DNA of 64,000 nucleotides from an uncultured Pelagibacteraceae bacterium (lineage in GTDB: Bacteria > Pseudomonadota > Alphaproteobacteria > Pelagibacterales > Pelagibacteraceae): NCBI GenBank assembly GCA_902573425.1, contig CACGJO010000005.1, positions 1-64,000 on the forward strand, written 5' to 3'. A program made the position numbers and the translations under genes. Position 1 is the stretch's first letter. The number at the start of each line of letters is the position of its first letter. Below the pieces are notes generated by a model. That model saw only the letters and a program-made list of their open reading frames with translations, ran no database searches and was not told the DNA's origin. Shown one piece after another: positions 1 to 9,568 of this stretch.

Positions 1-164
1 ATGGTGTATCACTTACAGTTTCTAAAGTTACAAAAAATAGTTTTCAAATCACTATTATCCCACACACTCTAAGACTTACAAACTTAGTTAAACTAAAAAA
101 GGGAGATAAAGTTAACGTTGAATTTGATATTGTAGGCAAATATTTAAATAATATTTATAAATGA
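1..164 (+). CDS. ribE: Riboflavin synthase alpha subunit, C-terminal fragment (5' end outside window)
   Basis: Open frame from position 3: GVSLTVSKVTKNSFQITIIPHTLRLTNLVKLKKGDKVNVEFDIVGKYLNNIYK, stop at 162-164; immediately upstream of ribBA/ribH. Confidence 0.85.
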   Translation, partial: GVSLTVSKVTKNSFQITIIPHTLRLTNLVKLKKGDKVNVEFDIVGKYLNNIYK

Positions 165-165
165 A

Positions 166-1224
166 ATGAAAAAAAACTCATCATCTATAGTTGAAATTAT
201 TAAAGATGCCAAAAGAGGAAAAATGTTTATTTTGGTTGACAACAAAGATAGAGAAAATGAAGGAGACTTAGTAGTACCAGCATCAAAAATTAATCCTAAA
301 AAAATTAATTTTATGGCGAAACATGGTAGAGGTTTAATTTGTTTAGCATTAACATCTAATAAAGTTAAAAAACTTAATTTACCTTTAATGTCATTAATAA
401 ATAAATCTAGAACACAAACCGCTTTTACTGTTTCAATTGAATCAAAAAAAGGTATTTCGACTGGAATATCCGCACACGATAGATCAAAAACAATTAAGGT
501 GGCCATTAAACCTTCATCAAGTAAAAAAGATATAGTCTCGCCCGGCCATGTTTTTCCTCTAGTAGCAAAAAATGGTGGCGTTCTTGAAAGAGCTGGACAT
601 ACTGAAGCATCAGTAGATATTTCAAAATTAGCAAAATTAAATCCTAGTGCAGTAATATGTGAGGTTATGAATGAAGATGGAACTATGGCTCGATATAATG
701 ACCTCATTCCATTCGCAAAAAAACACAAATTAAAAATTGCTAAAATTGAAGATTTAATTTCCTACAGATTAAAAAATGAAAAACTAATCAAGAATGTATC
801 AACAAAAAAAATAAAGATTAAAAAATTTGGAAATTTCGATATTAAAACTTTTAAAAATAAATTAGATGGATTGGAGCATTATGCCTTAATAAAAGGTAAG
901 TTTAATAAAAATAAATCGATAAGAGTAAGAGTTATCTCAACAAATATACCAAGCAGCTTTTTTAACTTTAATAAAAATATTTTTAAGAACTCTTTAAAAT
1001 ATTTAAATAAATTTGGAAACTTTGCTTTAATACTTGTAACAGGGTCTAACTCCAAACCAATTTCTTCTGAAAATAATAGAATACTTAGATACTATGGGGT
1101 TGGTGCACAAATTATCAAAGAATTAAAAATAAAAAAAATGATATTAGTTTCAAGAGCAAAAAAACGTGTTATAGCACTTAAAGGCTACGGAATAGAAATA
1201 AAGAAACAGGAAATTATTAAATGA
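166..1224 (+). CDS. ribB: 3,4-dihydroxy-2-butanone 4-phosphate synthase with degenerate GTP cyclohydrolase II-like C-terminal domain (RibBX-like)
   Basis: DRENEGDLVVPA and GHTEASVDISKLA motifs of RibB; C-terminal ~150 aa lacks the zinc cysteines of GCH II. Confidence 0.9.
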   Translation: MKKNSSSIVEIIKDAKRGKMFILVDNKDRENEGDLVVPASKINPKKINFMAKHGRGLICLALTSNKVKKLNLPLMSLINKSRTQTAFTVSIESKKGISTGISAHDRSKTIKVAIKPSSSKKDIVSPGHVFPLVAKNGGVLERAGHTEASVDISKLAKLNPSAVICEVMNEDGTMARYNDLIPFAKKHKLKIAKIEDLISYRLKNEKLIKNVSTKKIKIKKFGNFDIKTFKNKLDGLEHYALIKGKFNKNKSIRVRVISTNIPSSFFNFNKNIFKNSLKYLNKFGNFALILVTGSNSKPISSENNRILRYYGVGAQIIKELKIKKMILVSRAKKRVIALKGYGIEIKKQEIIK

Positions 1225-1616
1225 AACCAAAAATTTGTATAGTTATCTCAACTTATAATAGTGGTATTACAAAAAAATTACTTTTGAGCGCTAAAAATGA
1301 ATTAAAAAAGTATGGAGTTTATAAAGTGAAGGATTATAAAGTACCAGGTGCTTTTGAAATTCCAGTAACTATATCAAGACTTGCTAAAAAATTTGATGCT
1401 TTTATTGCAATTGGTTGCATTATCAGGGGCCAAACAGCAAATTTTGATTTAATTTCAAGCGCAATAACGAACGCAATAATGGATTTATCTATAACTTACA
1501 AAAAACCAATTGGAAATTCGATTATTACATTATTTAATAAAAACCAAGCGTCTAAAAGATATAATAAAGGCAAAGAGGCTGCTGATGCAATTATAGAGGT
1601 TTTAAAGATAAAGTAA
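1221..1616 (+). CDS. ribH: 6,7-dimethyl-8-ribityllumazine synthase
   Basis: VPGAFEIPVTISRLAK and GCIIRGQTANFD motifs; 4-nt overlap with upstream gene. Confidence 0.93.
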   Translation: MKPKICIVISTYNSGITKKLLLSAKNELKKYGVYKVKDYKVPGAFEIPVTISRLAKKFDAFIAIGCIIRGQTANFDLISSAITNAIMDLSITYKKPIGNSIITLFNKNQASKRYNKGKEAADAIIEVLKIK

Positions 1617-2014
1617 TGGAAGGGTCTAATCCAAACAACAACCCAAGAATTATTGTTATTCAAAAATTATATGGTTACTATTTGAATAAAAGTTCTAATA
1701 TTGAGATTCAAAAGCATAGATATAAAAAATTTATCAAAGATACCATATCTGGAACCATTGAGAGAGAAGAGCTCCTTCTTGAAAATTTAAAAACGATTTT
1801 ACAAAAAGAGTTCAACCCAGAAAGAACTGATCTTATTCTTAAGTTAATGATTCTCTCAGCAACTTATGAGCTTATGTTTAGTCACAAAACACCAGTAAAT
1901 GTAATAGTTAGTGAATATGTTAAAATTTCAGATTTTTTTTTGGAGAGCGCTCATAAAGGCTATTTAAATGCAGTTTTAGACAAAATCTCACAAAATTTAA
2001 GAAAAGATAATTAA
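1616..2014 (+). CDS. nusB: Transcription antitermination factor NusB
   Basis: NusB-like C-terminus (TPVNVIVSEYVKISDFF...GYLNAVLDKI); follows ribH as in many proteobacteria. Confidence 0.88.
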   Translation: MEGSNPNNNPRIIVIQKLYGYYLNKSSNIEIQKHRYKKFIKDTISGTIEREELLLENLKTILQKEFNPERTDLILKLMILSATYELMFSHKTPVNVIVSEYVKISDFFLESAHKGYLNAVLDKISQNLRKDN

Positions 2015-2085
2015 TTATTCTTGCCTTTTATGGTTTTTTTTGGCAATTTCCATTTTTTTAACAAATCATTAGTGGAGATATATCA

Positions 2086-4176
2086 TTGGAAAATTTATTT
2101 TTAATTATATTAGCCGGAATTATCGCAGTAATTTATAGTTACTTTTTAAGCAATCAAATAGTTTCATCTAGCCCTGGAAATTCAAAAATGCAAGAAATTG
2201 CGGAAGCAATTCAAATTGGTGCTAAAGCATATTTAAATAGACAGTACAAAACTATAGCCATCGTCGGTGTAGTTGTCCTAATTATTATTAGTTATTTTTT
2301 TAGTCTACTTGTTGGTTTAGGATATCTGATAGGAGCATTGTTATCTGGTGTTGCTGGCTATATTGGAATGTTAATTTCAGTTAAAGCAAATGTTAGAACA
2401 GCTGAAGCATCAAGAAAAAGTTTACAAAGTGGACTTACTATGGCATTTAAATCAGGAGCCATAACTGGACTTTTGGTTGCTGGCTTAGCACTTTTAGCTA
2501 TCTCTTTATATTACTGGGCTCTTTTGACTTTTAACGTAGATAGTAGAGAATTAATAAATGCTTTAATAGCCCTAGGTTTTGGAGCTTCGCTAATTTCAAT
2601 TTTTGCAAGATTAGGAGGCGGAATCTTTACAAAAGGAGCTGATGTAGGCGCAGATTTAGTCGGCAAAGTTGAGGCAGGAATTCCGGAAGATGACCCGAGA
2701 AACCCAGCTGTGATAGCTGACAATGTAGGAGACAATGTAGGTGATTGCGCTGGTATGGCAGCAGATTTATTTGAAACATATGCAGTAACAATAGTTGCTA
2801 CCATGGTTTTAAGTTCAATTTTTTTCGTAAGTAATGCGGATATGATGATCTATCCTCTTGCTATAGGCGGTGGATGTATAATCGCTTCAATAATAGGAAC
2901 ATTTTTTGTGAGACTAGGTAAGGGCAAAAACATTATGGGTGCTCTTTATAAAGGTTTTATAGTGACAGCCATTATTTCATTAATCCTACTTTATCCAATT
3001 ACATCACATGTTATTGGATTAGAAAATATATTTAAAGTAGGTGACAAAAGTTTTTCGGGCATGGACTTATATTACTGTGGAGTTGTAGGTTTAGCAGTAA
3101 CTGGATTAATTATATGGGTTACTGAATATTATACAGGTACAAATTATAGACCTGTAAAAAGTGTAGCTAAATCTTCGACAACTGGGCATGGAACAAACGT
3201 GATTCAGGGATTAGCTGTGTCAATGGAAGCAACAGCATTACCTGCAATAATAATAGTAGCTGGAATAATAATTACTAATCAATTGGCCGGTTTATTTGGA
3301 ATTGCAATAGCTGTAACAGCTATGTTAGCATTAACCGGAATGGTTGTTGCATTAGATGCTTATGGACCAGTAACAGATAACGCCGGTGGAATAGCTGAGA
3401 TGTCAAAATTACCAAAAAATGTTAGAAAAACTACAGACGCTTTAGATGCTGTGGGTAATACTACAAAAGCTGTAACTAAAGGCTATGCAATAGGATCAGC
3501 TGGTTTGGGCGCATTAGTTTTGTTTGCTGCATACACAGAAGACATTAAATTTTTCTCTAAAGTATCAGGATCACCCTTAGAAGGTATCGATGTTAGTTTT
3601 GATTTATCTAATCCATTTGTAGTTATAGGATTATTATTTGGTGGTATGTTACCTTACTTATTTGGTTCAATGGGAATGCAAGCTGTTGGAAGAGCAGGAG
3701 GAGCTGTCGTAATAGAGGTAAGAAGACAATTTAAAAAAATTCCTGGAATAATGAAAGGAAAAAGAAAACCTGATTACGGTCGGCTAGTTGATTTGTTAAC
3801 TAAGGCTGCGATTAAAGAAATGATTATACCATCTTTATTACCTGTACTTTCGCCAATAATTTTATATTTAGTCATTTATTCTATTGGTGGTTTAGAAGCA
3901 GCTTTATCTTCGGTTGGAGCAATGCTTTTAGGAGTTATAGTTACAGGTCTTTTTGTTGCAATATCAATGACAGCTGGTGGTGGAGCTTGGGATAATGCTA
4001 AAAAATTTATTGAAGATGGAAATTATGGTGGAAAAGGTTCTGAGTCGCATAAAGCAGCTGTGACTGGTGATACAGTCGGTGACCCATATAAAGATACGGC
4101 AGGTCCCGCAGTGAACCCAATGATAAAAATTACTAATATTGTTGCTCTATTACTATTAGCTGTAATTTCTCATTAA
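2086..4176 (+). CDS. hppA: Membrane-bound proton-translocating pyrophosphatase (K+-independent type signature), TTG start
   Basis: [19 protein letters not shown] and [18 protein letters not shown] motifs; GNTTKA at the position that distinguishes K+-independent enzymes. Confidence 0.95.
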   Translation: MENLFLIILAGIIAVIYSYFLSNQIVSSSPGNSKMQEIAEAIQIGAKAYLNRQYKTIAIVGVVVLIIISYFFSLLVGLGYLIGALLSGVAGYIGMLISVKANVRTAEASRKSLQSGLTMAFKSGAITGLLVAGLALLAISLYYWALLTFNVDSRELINALIALGFGASLISIFARLGGGIFTKGADVGADLVGKVEAGIPEDDPRNPAVIADNVGDNVGDCAGMAADLFETYAVTIVATMVLSSIFFVSNADMMIYPLAIGGGCIIASIIGTFFVRLGKGKNIMGALYKGFIVTAIISLILLYPITSHVIGLENIFKVGDKSFSGMDLYYCGVVGLAVTGLIIWVTEYYTGTNYRPVKSVAKSSTTGHGTNVIQGLAVSMEATALPAIIIVAGIIITNQLAGLFGIAIAVTAMLALTGMVVALDAYGPVTDNAGGIAEMSKLPKNVRKTTDALDAVGNTTKAVTKGYAIGSAGLGALVLFAAYTEDIKFFSKVSGSPLEGIDVSFDLSNPFVVIGLLFGGMLPYLFGSMGMQAVGRAGGAVVIEVRRQFKKIPGIMKGKRKPDYGRLVDLLTKAAIKEMIIPSLLPVLSPIILYLVIYSIGGLEAALSSVGAMLLGVIVTGLFVAISMTAGGGAWDNAKKFIEDGNYGGKGSESHKAAVTGDTVGDPYKDTAGPAVNPMIKITNIVALLLLAVISH

Positions 4177-4183
4177 AATATAA

Positions 4184-4660
4184 TTATTTTTTATTTCTAG
4201 GACTATTTGTTCTCATCTTGTTTCTTAAACTAGATAAAAATGAGTCTAGAAAAGTACCTCTTGTTACTACATTGTCTGTAACACTTTTAGAAAATTCATG
4301 TTTGTTCATCTTGTTTTTGTCATAAAAAAGTTTTTCCTCTAAAACTCCTAATTTATTAAACTTAACAACCAAAACGTTATTATTTAAAAACTCATCTTTG
4401 CCTAACTTATGAACACCACCTCTAATCTTTGTTCTTTCGATATAGAACCAAGTATTTTCATCTTTAATAGATTTAACATGGGGTTGTCCCAAAACATTAA
4501 TAACATCATTTTTATTACTAATATTTGTTTTAATTAGAGTTTCCCTCTTATCAAGAAAGATTATACCGTGACTTTTTACGACTTTATTATTTTGGCAATT
4601 CATTAAAAAAAAAGATAATAATAATAATATTTTAAAATGTTCGCTTCTTATAAAAAACAT
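4184..4660 (-). CDS. bamE: Outer membrane assembly lipoprotein BamE/SmpA/OmlA family
   Basis: Signal-like N-terminus with Cys (FFLMNCQ), VINVLGQPHVKS and TWFYIE motifs. Confidence 0.75.
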   Translation of the reverse strand: MFFIRSEHFKILLLLSFFLMNCQNNKVVKSHGIIFLDKRETLIKTNISNKNDVINVLGQPHVKSIKDENTWFYIERTKIRGGVHKLGKDEFLNNNVLVVKFNKLGVLEEKLFYDKNKMNKHEFSKSVTDNVVTRGTFLDSFLSSLRNKMRTNSPRNKK

Positions 4661-5140
4661 AGCAATAAACTTTACAATAAATTAGTGGAATTATCACGAA
4701 ATAAATTCTTCTACAATGAACTTAAATTAAATGATAATTTTGAAACTAGAGTTTTACTTATTTTCTTCCATTTTATTATTGTTTTAAGATTAAAAAAGAG
4801 CGAGAAGAACAAGAAAATATTTCAAGAGTCATTTGATAACATTTTTCAAAATATTGAAATTAACATACGAGAATTAGGTTATGGTGATACAAAGGTTAAT
4901 AACACTATGAAAAATTTAAACAAAATATTTTATGATATTTTATATAAGTTAGATAAAAATGATTTTACATCATTCAAAGAACAGTCAGACTTATTAAACA
5001 AATATTTCTTCAATAATAAAAAAATTAATGAACAAAATAACGATAAATTGGCTAAATATATGGATCAATTTAATGATTTTTGTTTTGATTGTAATATCGA
5101 TAATGTGCTAAACGGTTCTATAGAATTTAAACTTAAATAA
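4637..5140 (+). CDS. Ubiquinol-cytochrome c chaperone (CBP3-like) family protein
   Basis: Sequence resemblance (LYNKLVELSRNKFFYNELKLNDNFETRVLLIFFHFIIVLRL) and position next to bamE/rpmF/plsX as in alphaproteobacteria. Confidence 0.7.
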   Translation: MFASYKKHSNKLYNKLVELSRNKFFYNELKLNDNFETRVLLIFFHFIIVLRLKKSEKNKKIFQESFDNIFQNIEINIRELGYGDTKVNNTMKNLNKIFYDILYKLDKNDFTSFKEQSDLLNKYFFNNKKINEQNNDKLAKYMDQFNDFCFDCNIDNVLNGSIEFKLK

Positions 5141-5146
5141 TTTATC

Positions 5147-5320
5147 ATGGCTGTACCTAAAAGAAAAACATCTACTTCAAGGCGAAACAAAAGAAGATCA
5201 CATCATCGAATTGTTGGGGCAAATGTCATTGAAGACAAAAAAAGTGGTGAATACAGACTATCTCATCATATAGATCTAAAAACGGGTACGTATAACGGAA
5301 AAAAAATTTTAGATAAATAG
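5147..5320 (+). CDS. rpmF: 50S ribosomal protein L32 (57 aa, below the ORF-track cutoff)
   Basis: Translation [57 protein letters not shown]; directly upstream of plsX. Confidence 0.95.
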   Translation: MAVPKRKTSTSRRNKRRSHHRIVGANVIEDKKSGEYRLSHHIDLKTGTYNGKKILDK

Positions 5321-5339
5321 TCTAAATTTAAAAACCTAC

Positions 5340-6386
5340 ATGTTAGATAAAGTTAAAATATCAATTGATGTAATGGGTGGAGACAACTCTCCAAATAAGA
5401 CACTAGAAGGTTTAAATCTCTTTATAAAAAGAAATCAGAACATAAATGATTATATTTTTTATTTATTTGGAGATGAAACACTTATTAATCAGAAATTAAG
5501 TAATTATAAATATCTAAAAAATAATTATAAAATTTTTGATACAAAGATAGTTGTATCAAATGAATTATCTGCCATGTCTTCTATCAAAAAAGGAAAGAAT
5601 TCAAGTATGTGGAAAGCTATTCAATCACAAATTGATTTATCCGCTGATGTTACTTTGTCAGCCGGAAATACTGGCGTCTTATTAGTTATGTCAAAAATGA
5701 TTTTAAAAACTCTTGAGAATGTTGATAAACCAGCATTAGCCGGTTTGTGGCCCAATGAAAATAATATGAATATCGTTTTGGATCTAGGAGCAAATGTTGA
5801 GTGTAGTGAAAAAAATTTAATAGATTTTTCGGAAATGGGCTCAGCTCTTTTTAAATCACTTTTCCCGAATGAAAAAGCAAAACTCTCATTATTGAATATT
5901 GGATCAGAAGAAATTAAAGGTACTGGAATTTTAAAAAGCACTTATGCAAAATTAAAACAACTAGATCAATTTGGCGATTTTGAATTTCGTGGTTATATTG
6001 AGGGAAATCATATTACAAAAGGAGACACCAACGTTATTGTAACTGATGGTTTTACTGGAAATGTTGCACTCAAGACTGCCGAAGGAACCGCTGATTTTTT
6101 AACTAAGAATTTAAAAAAAGCATTATCTGAAAATTTTTTGTCAAAACTATCAGCAATTTTTTCTTATTTTTCATTAAAAAGATTTAAAGACCGTCTTGAT
6201 CCAAGAAAATATAATGGAGCAATTTTTTTAGGTTTAACTGGGCCTGTAGTCAAAAGTCATGGAGGCACAGATGGTTTGGGATTTTCTTACTCAGTTGAGC
6301 TTTGCTATAAAATTGCAAAAGGAAAACTTATGGATAAGATAAAATCTAACCTTTCGCATACTCAAAATTTAAATGAAGAGATTTAA
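5340..6386 (+). CDS. plsX: Phosphate acyltransferase PlsX
   Basis: IDVMGGDNSP N-terminus, SAGNTGVL, GTDGLGFSYSVEL motifs. Confidence 0.95.
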   Translation: MLDKVKISIDVMGGDNSPNKTLEGLNLFIKRNQNINDYIFYLFGDETLINQKLSNYKYLKNNYKIFDTKIVVSNELSAMSSIKKGKNSSMWKAIQSQIDLSADVTLSAGNTGVLLVMSKMILKTLENVDKPALAGLWPNENNMNIVLDLGANVECSEKNLIDFSEMGSALFKSLFPNEKAKLSLLNIGSEEIKGTGILKSTYAKLKQLDQFGDFEFRGYIEGNHITKGDTNVIVTDGFTGNVALKTAEGTADFLTKNLKKALSENFLSKLSAIFSYFSLKRFKDRLDPRKYNGAIFLGLTGPVVKSHGGTDGLGFSYSVELCYKIAKGKLMDKIKSNLSHTQNLNEEI

Positions 6387-6663
6387 TATAACTAAAGATG
6401 AAATACTAAAAACTATTAATAGTTCACTAGGTACCCCTTTATCGCTTTCTGAAAAAATTTTAAATGAAATTTTAAATATAATTGTAGACGGTCTTAACTC
6501 TGAAAATATTGTAAAGATAAAAGGTTTTGGAACCTTTAAAACACTGAATAAAAAGTCAAGAATAGGCAGAAATCCCAAAACAGGTCAAATTCACGAAATA
6601 GATGCCAGAAAGACAGTTGCTTTTTATCCATCAAAAAATTTCAAAAGAGTGATCAATGAATAG
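6373..6663 (+). CDS. ihfA: Integration host factor alpha subunit (HU/IHF family)
   Basis: VKIKGFGTFKTLNKKSRIGRNPKTG...ISARKTVAF-type HU/IHF signature; followed by MerR gene. Confidence 0.9.
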   Translation: MKRFNITKDEILKTINSSLGTPLSLSEKILNEILNIIVDGLNSENIVKIKGFGTFKTLNKKSRIGRNPKTGQIHEIDARKTVAFYPSKNFKRVINE

Positions 6664-7018
6664 GGATAGAAAAATATATAAGTCAATTGGGGAAGTCTCA
6701 AAAGAAATTTCAATTTCAACACACACATTACGTTTCTGGGAAAAAGAGTTTAAACAAATAAAACCGATAACTTTTGATGGCAACAGAAGATACTATACGG
6801 AAAAAGATATAGATATATTAAAAATTATTTATGAACTTTTAAAAAAACAAGGATATACAATAATGGGCGCAAAAAAGTTACTAAATCGAAAATCAGATAA
6901 ACTTGACGAACATTTAGATTTAGATATAAAGAGAAAAAATTTTCAAAGTTCCTTGAAATACAAAGCACAAAGAATTAAGATTATTTTAAATAAAATTAAA
7001 GGATTAAAGAATGGCTAA
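6656..7018 (+). CDS. MerR-family transcriptional regulator
   Basis: IGEVSKEISISTHTLRFWEKEF winged-helix motif; position after ihfA. Confidence 0.9.
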   Translation: MNRDRKIYKSIGEVSKEISISTHTLRFWEKEFKQIKPITFDGNRRYYTEKDIDILKIIYELLKKQGYTIMGAKKLLNRKSDKLDEHLDLDIKRKNFQSSLKYKAQRIKIILNKIKGLKNG

Positions 7019-7202
7019 AAAAAGTTCAATTAAAGTTAGATTGGTGCCCGAAGCTAAACCCGATAGTTCCTTTTTCTATTATGCTAAAAAACCTACAAAG
7101 GGTGAAAAAGTAAAAGTTAAATTAAAAGTGAAAAAATATAATCCAAGTACTAGAAAGCACGAGTTTTTTGTTGAAAAAAAACTTCCACCTCATAGTAAAT
7201 AA
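7011..7202 (+). CDS. rpmG: 50S ribosomal protein L33 (somewhat extended)
   Basis: MAKKSSIKVRLV...FFYYAKK...KVKKYNPSTRKHEFFVEKKL matches L33 layout. Confidence 0.8.
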   Translation: MAKKSSIKVRLVPEAKPDSSFFYYAKKPTKGEKVKVKLKVKKYNPSTRKHEFFVEKKLPPHSK

Positions 7203-7203
7203 T

Positions 7204-7485
7204 TTATTTTTTTTTAAAATTCTTATATTCGTACTCTATAAAGCCTTTAATCATTGATTTCCAAATTCTCTTTGTCAAATCTGGATCAATTTTATTTTTA
7301 ATCGATTTTTTTCTTATGGTTTTATGAATTTCTATAATTCTTTTTTTATCAACAATTTGATTTTTATATTTTTTGTTTTTTAATACTTGATTAACTAGAT
7401 TTATCCTCTTCTTAATAAATACGAGCAATTTTTCATCCAAAGCATCAAGCTTTTTTCTAAGTTTTGATAGATTATTTTTTTTCAT
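7204..7485 (-). CDS. Stand-alone chorismate mutase (AroQ type)
   Basis: LSKLRKKLDALDEKLLVFIKKRINLVNQV ... pattern of AroQ helix 1. Confidence 0.8.
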   Translation of the reverse strand: MKKNNLSKLRKKLDALDEKLLVFIKKRINLVNQVLKNKKYKNQIVDKKRIIEIHKTIRKKSIKNKIDPDLTKRIWKSMIKGFIEYEYKNFKKK

Positions 7486-7542
7486 ATAGCGACATTTATG
7501 TTAATAAAAATTTATAGAATATAATATAACAAATGCAACTAA

Positions 7543-8604
7543 ATGATTTTAGAAAATAATAATTATAAGAATTATGTAAGTTTCTGGCTGCTATCCTTAT
7601 TAATTTTTTTATCAATAATAATTGTAGTTGGGGGGCTAACAAGACTAACAGACTCAGGTTTATCTATTACTAAGTGGGAGTTATTTACCGGAATTTTACC
7701 TCCACTCTCAAATGAATCTTGGTCTGAAGTATTTGCTCTCTATAAACAGATCCCACAGTATAGTCAGTTATTTCCAACTATGACTTTAAGTGAGTTTAAA
7801 GTTATTTATTATTGGGAATATATACATCGAATTTTAGGAAGAGTTTTTGGACTTTTATTTTTAATTCCATTTGTTTTTTTTTTGTCAAAAGGAGTATTTA
7901 AAAAAGAATTTAATATAAAATTTTCTATTTTATTTTTATTAATACTCTTACAAGGTTTTATTGGCTGGTATATGGTTAAAAGTGGATTAGTAGAAAATAC
8001 TACTGTAAGTCATTATAGATTAGCTATCCACCTTAATATCGCGCTAATTTTATTTGCATCTATTTTTTGGTATTTTTTAAATATAAAAAATAATCAAAAT
8101 AAATATTTTTTTCATTTTTTTAAAAATGGTTCTTTATTTAAATTTTTTGTGTTATTAATTTTTATCCAAATTACTTTAGGGGCTTTTACTTCTGGACTAG
8201 ACGCTGGAAAAATTTACCAAACATGGCCCTCCATGAACAATAACTTTTTTCCAGATGATATAATTTTATCAAATTTATTAAATTCAGATTTCTTTTCAGA
8301 ACCTTCAATTGTGCAATTTTTACATAGGAATATGGCATATATAATTTTTATATATATTTTAGGATTAACTTTTTATATTTTTTCCAAAAAAATGAAATAC
8401 TTATATACTCCTTTGACCTACGTATTGGTTATGGTTTGCGTACAAATATTTTTAGGAGTAATTACATTGGTAAGCGGTTTAAATATTATTTATGCTTCCC
8501 TTCATCAAATTTCTACCACGCTATTACTAATTACTTCTATTAATTTGAGTTTTGCCTTTAAAAAAGAAGAGTTTGTAATTGACACCGAAAATAAAAACTT
8601 GTAA
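7543..8604 (+). CDS. ctaA: Heme A synthase (COX15/CtaA family)
   Basis: GGLTRLTDSGLSITKWELFTGILPPL, EYIHRILGRVFG, FLHRNMAYI histidine motifs. Confidence 0.95.
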   Translation: MILENNNYKNYVSFWLLSLLIFLSIIIVVGGLTRLTDSGLSITKWELFTGILPPLSNESWSEVFALYKQIPQYSQLFPTMTLSEFKVIYYWEYIHRILGRVFGLLFLIPFVFFLSKGVFKKEFNIKFSILFLLILLQGFIGWYMVKSGLVENTTVSHYRLAIHLNIALILFASIFWYFLNIKNNQNKYFFHFFKNGSLFKFFVLLIFIQITLGAFTSGLDAGKIYQTWPSMNNNFFPDDIILSNLLNSDFFSEPSIVQFLHRNMAYIIFIYILGLTFYIFSKKMKYLYTPLTYVLVMVCVQIFLGVITLVSGLNIIYASLHQISTTLLLITSINLSFAFKKEEFVIDTENKNL

Positions 8605-8619
8605 TTATGCGCAAGTTTT

Positions 8620-9087
8620 ATGACACCGTTCACAAAAAAAAAAGATTTGAAAAATAATTGGTATATAGTTAATGCTGATAACGTTGTTGTTGGTAGATTA
8701 GCTGCATATATCTCAAAATTATTAAGAGGGAAAAATAAACCTCAATACAATCCAAACATAGATAACGGAGATTTTGTAATTGTTACAAATATTGAAAAAA
8801 TAAAATTTACTGGAAAAAAATTTACTGATAAAAAATATTATAGACATACTGGACACCCTGGCGGAATTAAAGAGACAAAACCTTTTAATCTTAAAGAAAA
8901 AAACAAATCACAAGATATTCTTAAATTTGCAGTTAAGAGAATGTTACCAGGTGGACCTTTGGCAAAAAAACAATTAGGAAAACTCAAAATGTATTATGGC
9001 GATAAACATCCACACTCAACACAAAATCCTGTTGAAATAAAGTTTTCTCAACTAAATAAAAAAAATTCCTTGAAAACATATGAATAA
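8620..9087 (+). CDS. rplM: 50S ribosomal protein L13
   Basis: NADNVVVGRLAAYISKLLRGK, RHTGHPGGIKE, KRMLPGGPLAKKQL motifs. Confidence 0.97.
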   Translation: MTPFTKKKDLKNNWYIVNADNVVVGRLAAYISKLLRGKNKPQYNPNIDNGDFVIVTNIEKIKFTGKKFTDKKYYRHTGHPGGIKETKPFNLKEKNKSQDILKFAVKRMLPGGPLAKKQLGKLKMYYGDKHPHSTQNPVEIKFSQLNKKNSLKTYE

Positions 9088-9526
9088 TCCAAACGTAGAT
9101 ATAGCTTCAAAAAAAATTGAAAAAATAAAATTAGATTTCAAAGATAGCAAGTACGCTACTGGTAGAAGAAAAAAATCCATTGCGAGAGTTTGGGTTAAAA
9201 AAGGATCTGGAAAAATTTATGTAAACGGAAAGTACATGCAGGATTATTTCAAAAGACCTGTTCACCAAATTTTGGTTGCTAGACCATTAAATGAAATAAA
9301 TGCATCAGCAGAATACGATGTTAAATGTAGAGTGACAGGTGGAGGCTTATCTGGTCAAGCTGGCGCAATTATACATGGTTTATCAAGAGCCTTAGTAAGT
9401 ATAGATGGTGGTCTTAAAAAAACCCTAAAAAAAAACAAATTAGTCACTAGAGACTCAAGAAAAGTTGAAAGAAAAAAATACGGTCGTAAAAAAGCCCGGA
9501 GAAGTTTCCAATTCTCTAAAAGATAA
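9080..9526 (+). CDS. rpsI: 30S ribosomal protein S9
   Basis: YATGRRKKSIARVWVKKGSGK and C-terminal RKKYGRKKARRSFQFSKR. Confidence 0.97.
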   Translation: MNNPNVDIASKKIEKIKLDFKDSKYATGRRKKSIARVWVKKGSGKIYVNGKYMQDYFKRPVHQILVARPLNEINASAEYDVKCRVTGGGLSGQAGAIIHGLSRALVSIDGGLKKTLKKNKLVTRDSRKVERKKYGRKKARRSFQFSKR

Positions 9527-9568
9527 ATCGTTTATTTTCATTAACAATAGAAGTGATATAAGGAAATT

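Noticed and set aside
144-728. 194-aa minus-strand ORF
   Set aside because: Antisense to the well-supported ribBA-like gene; no recognisable motifs; typical AT-rich shadow ORF
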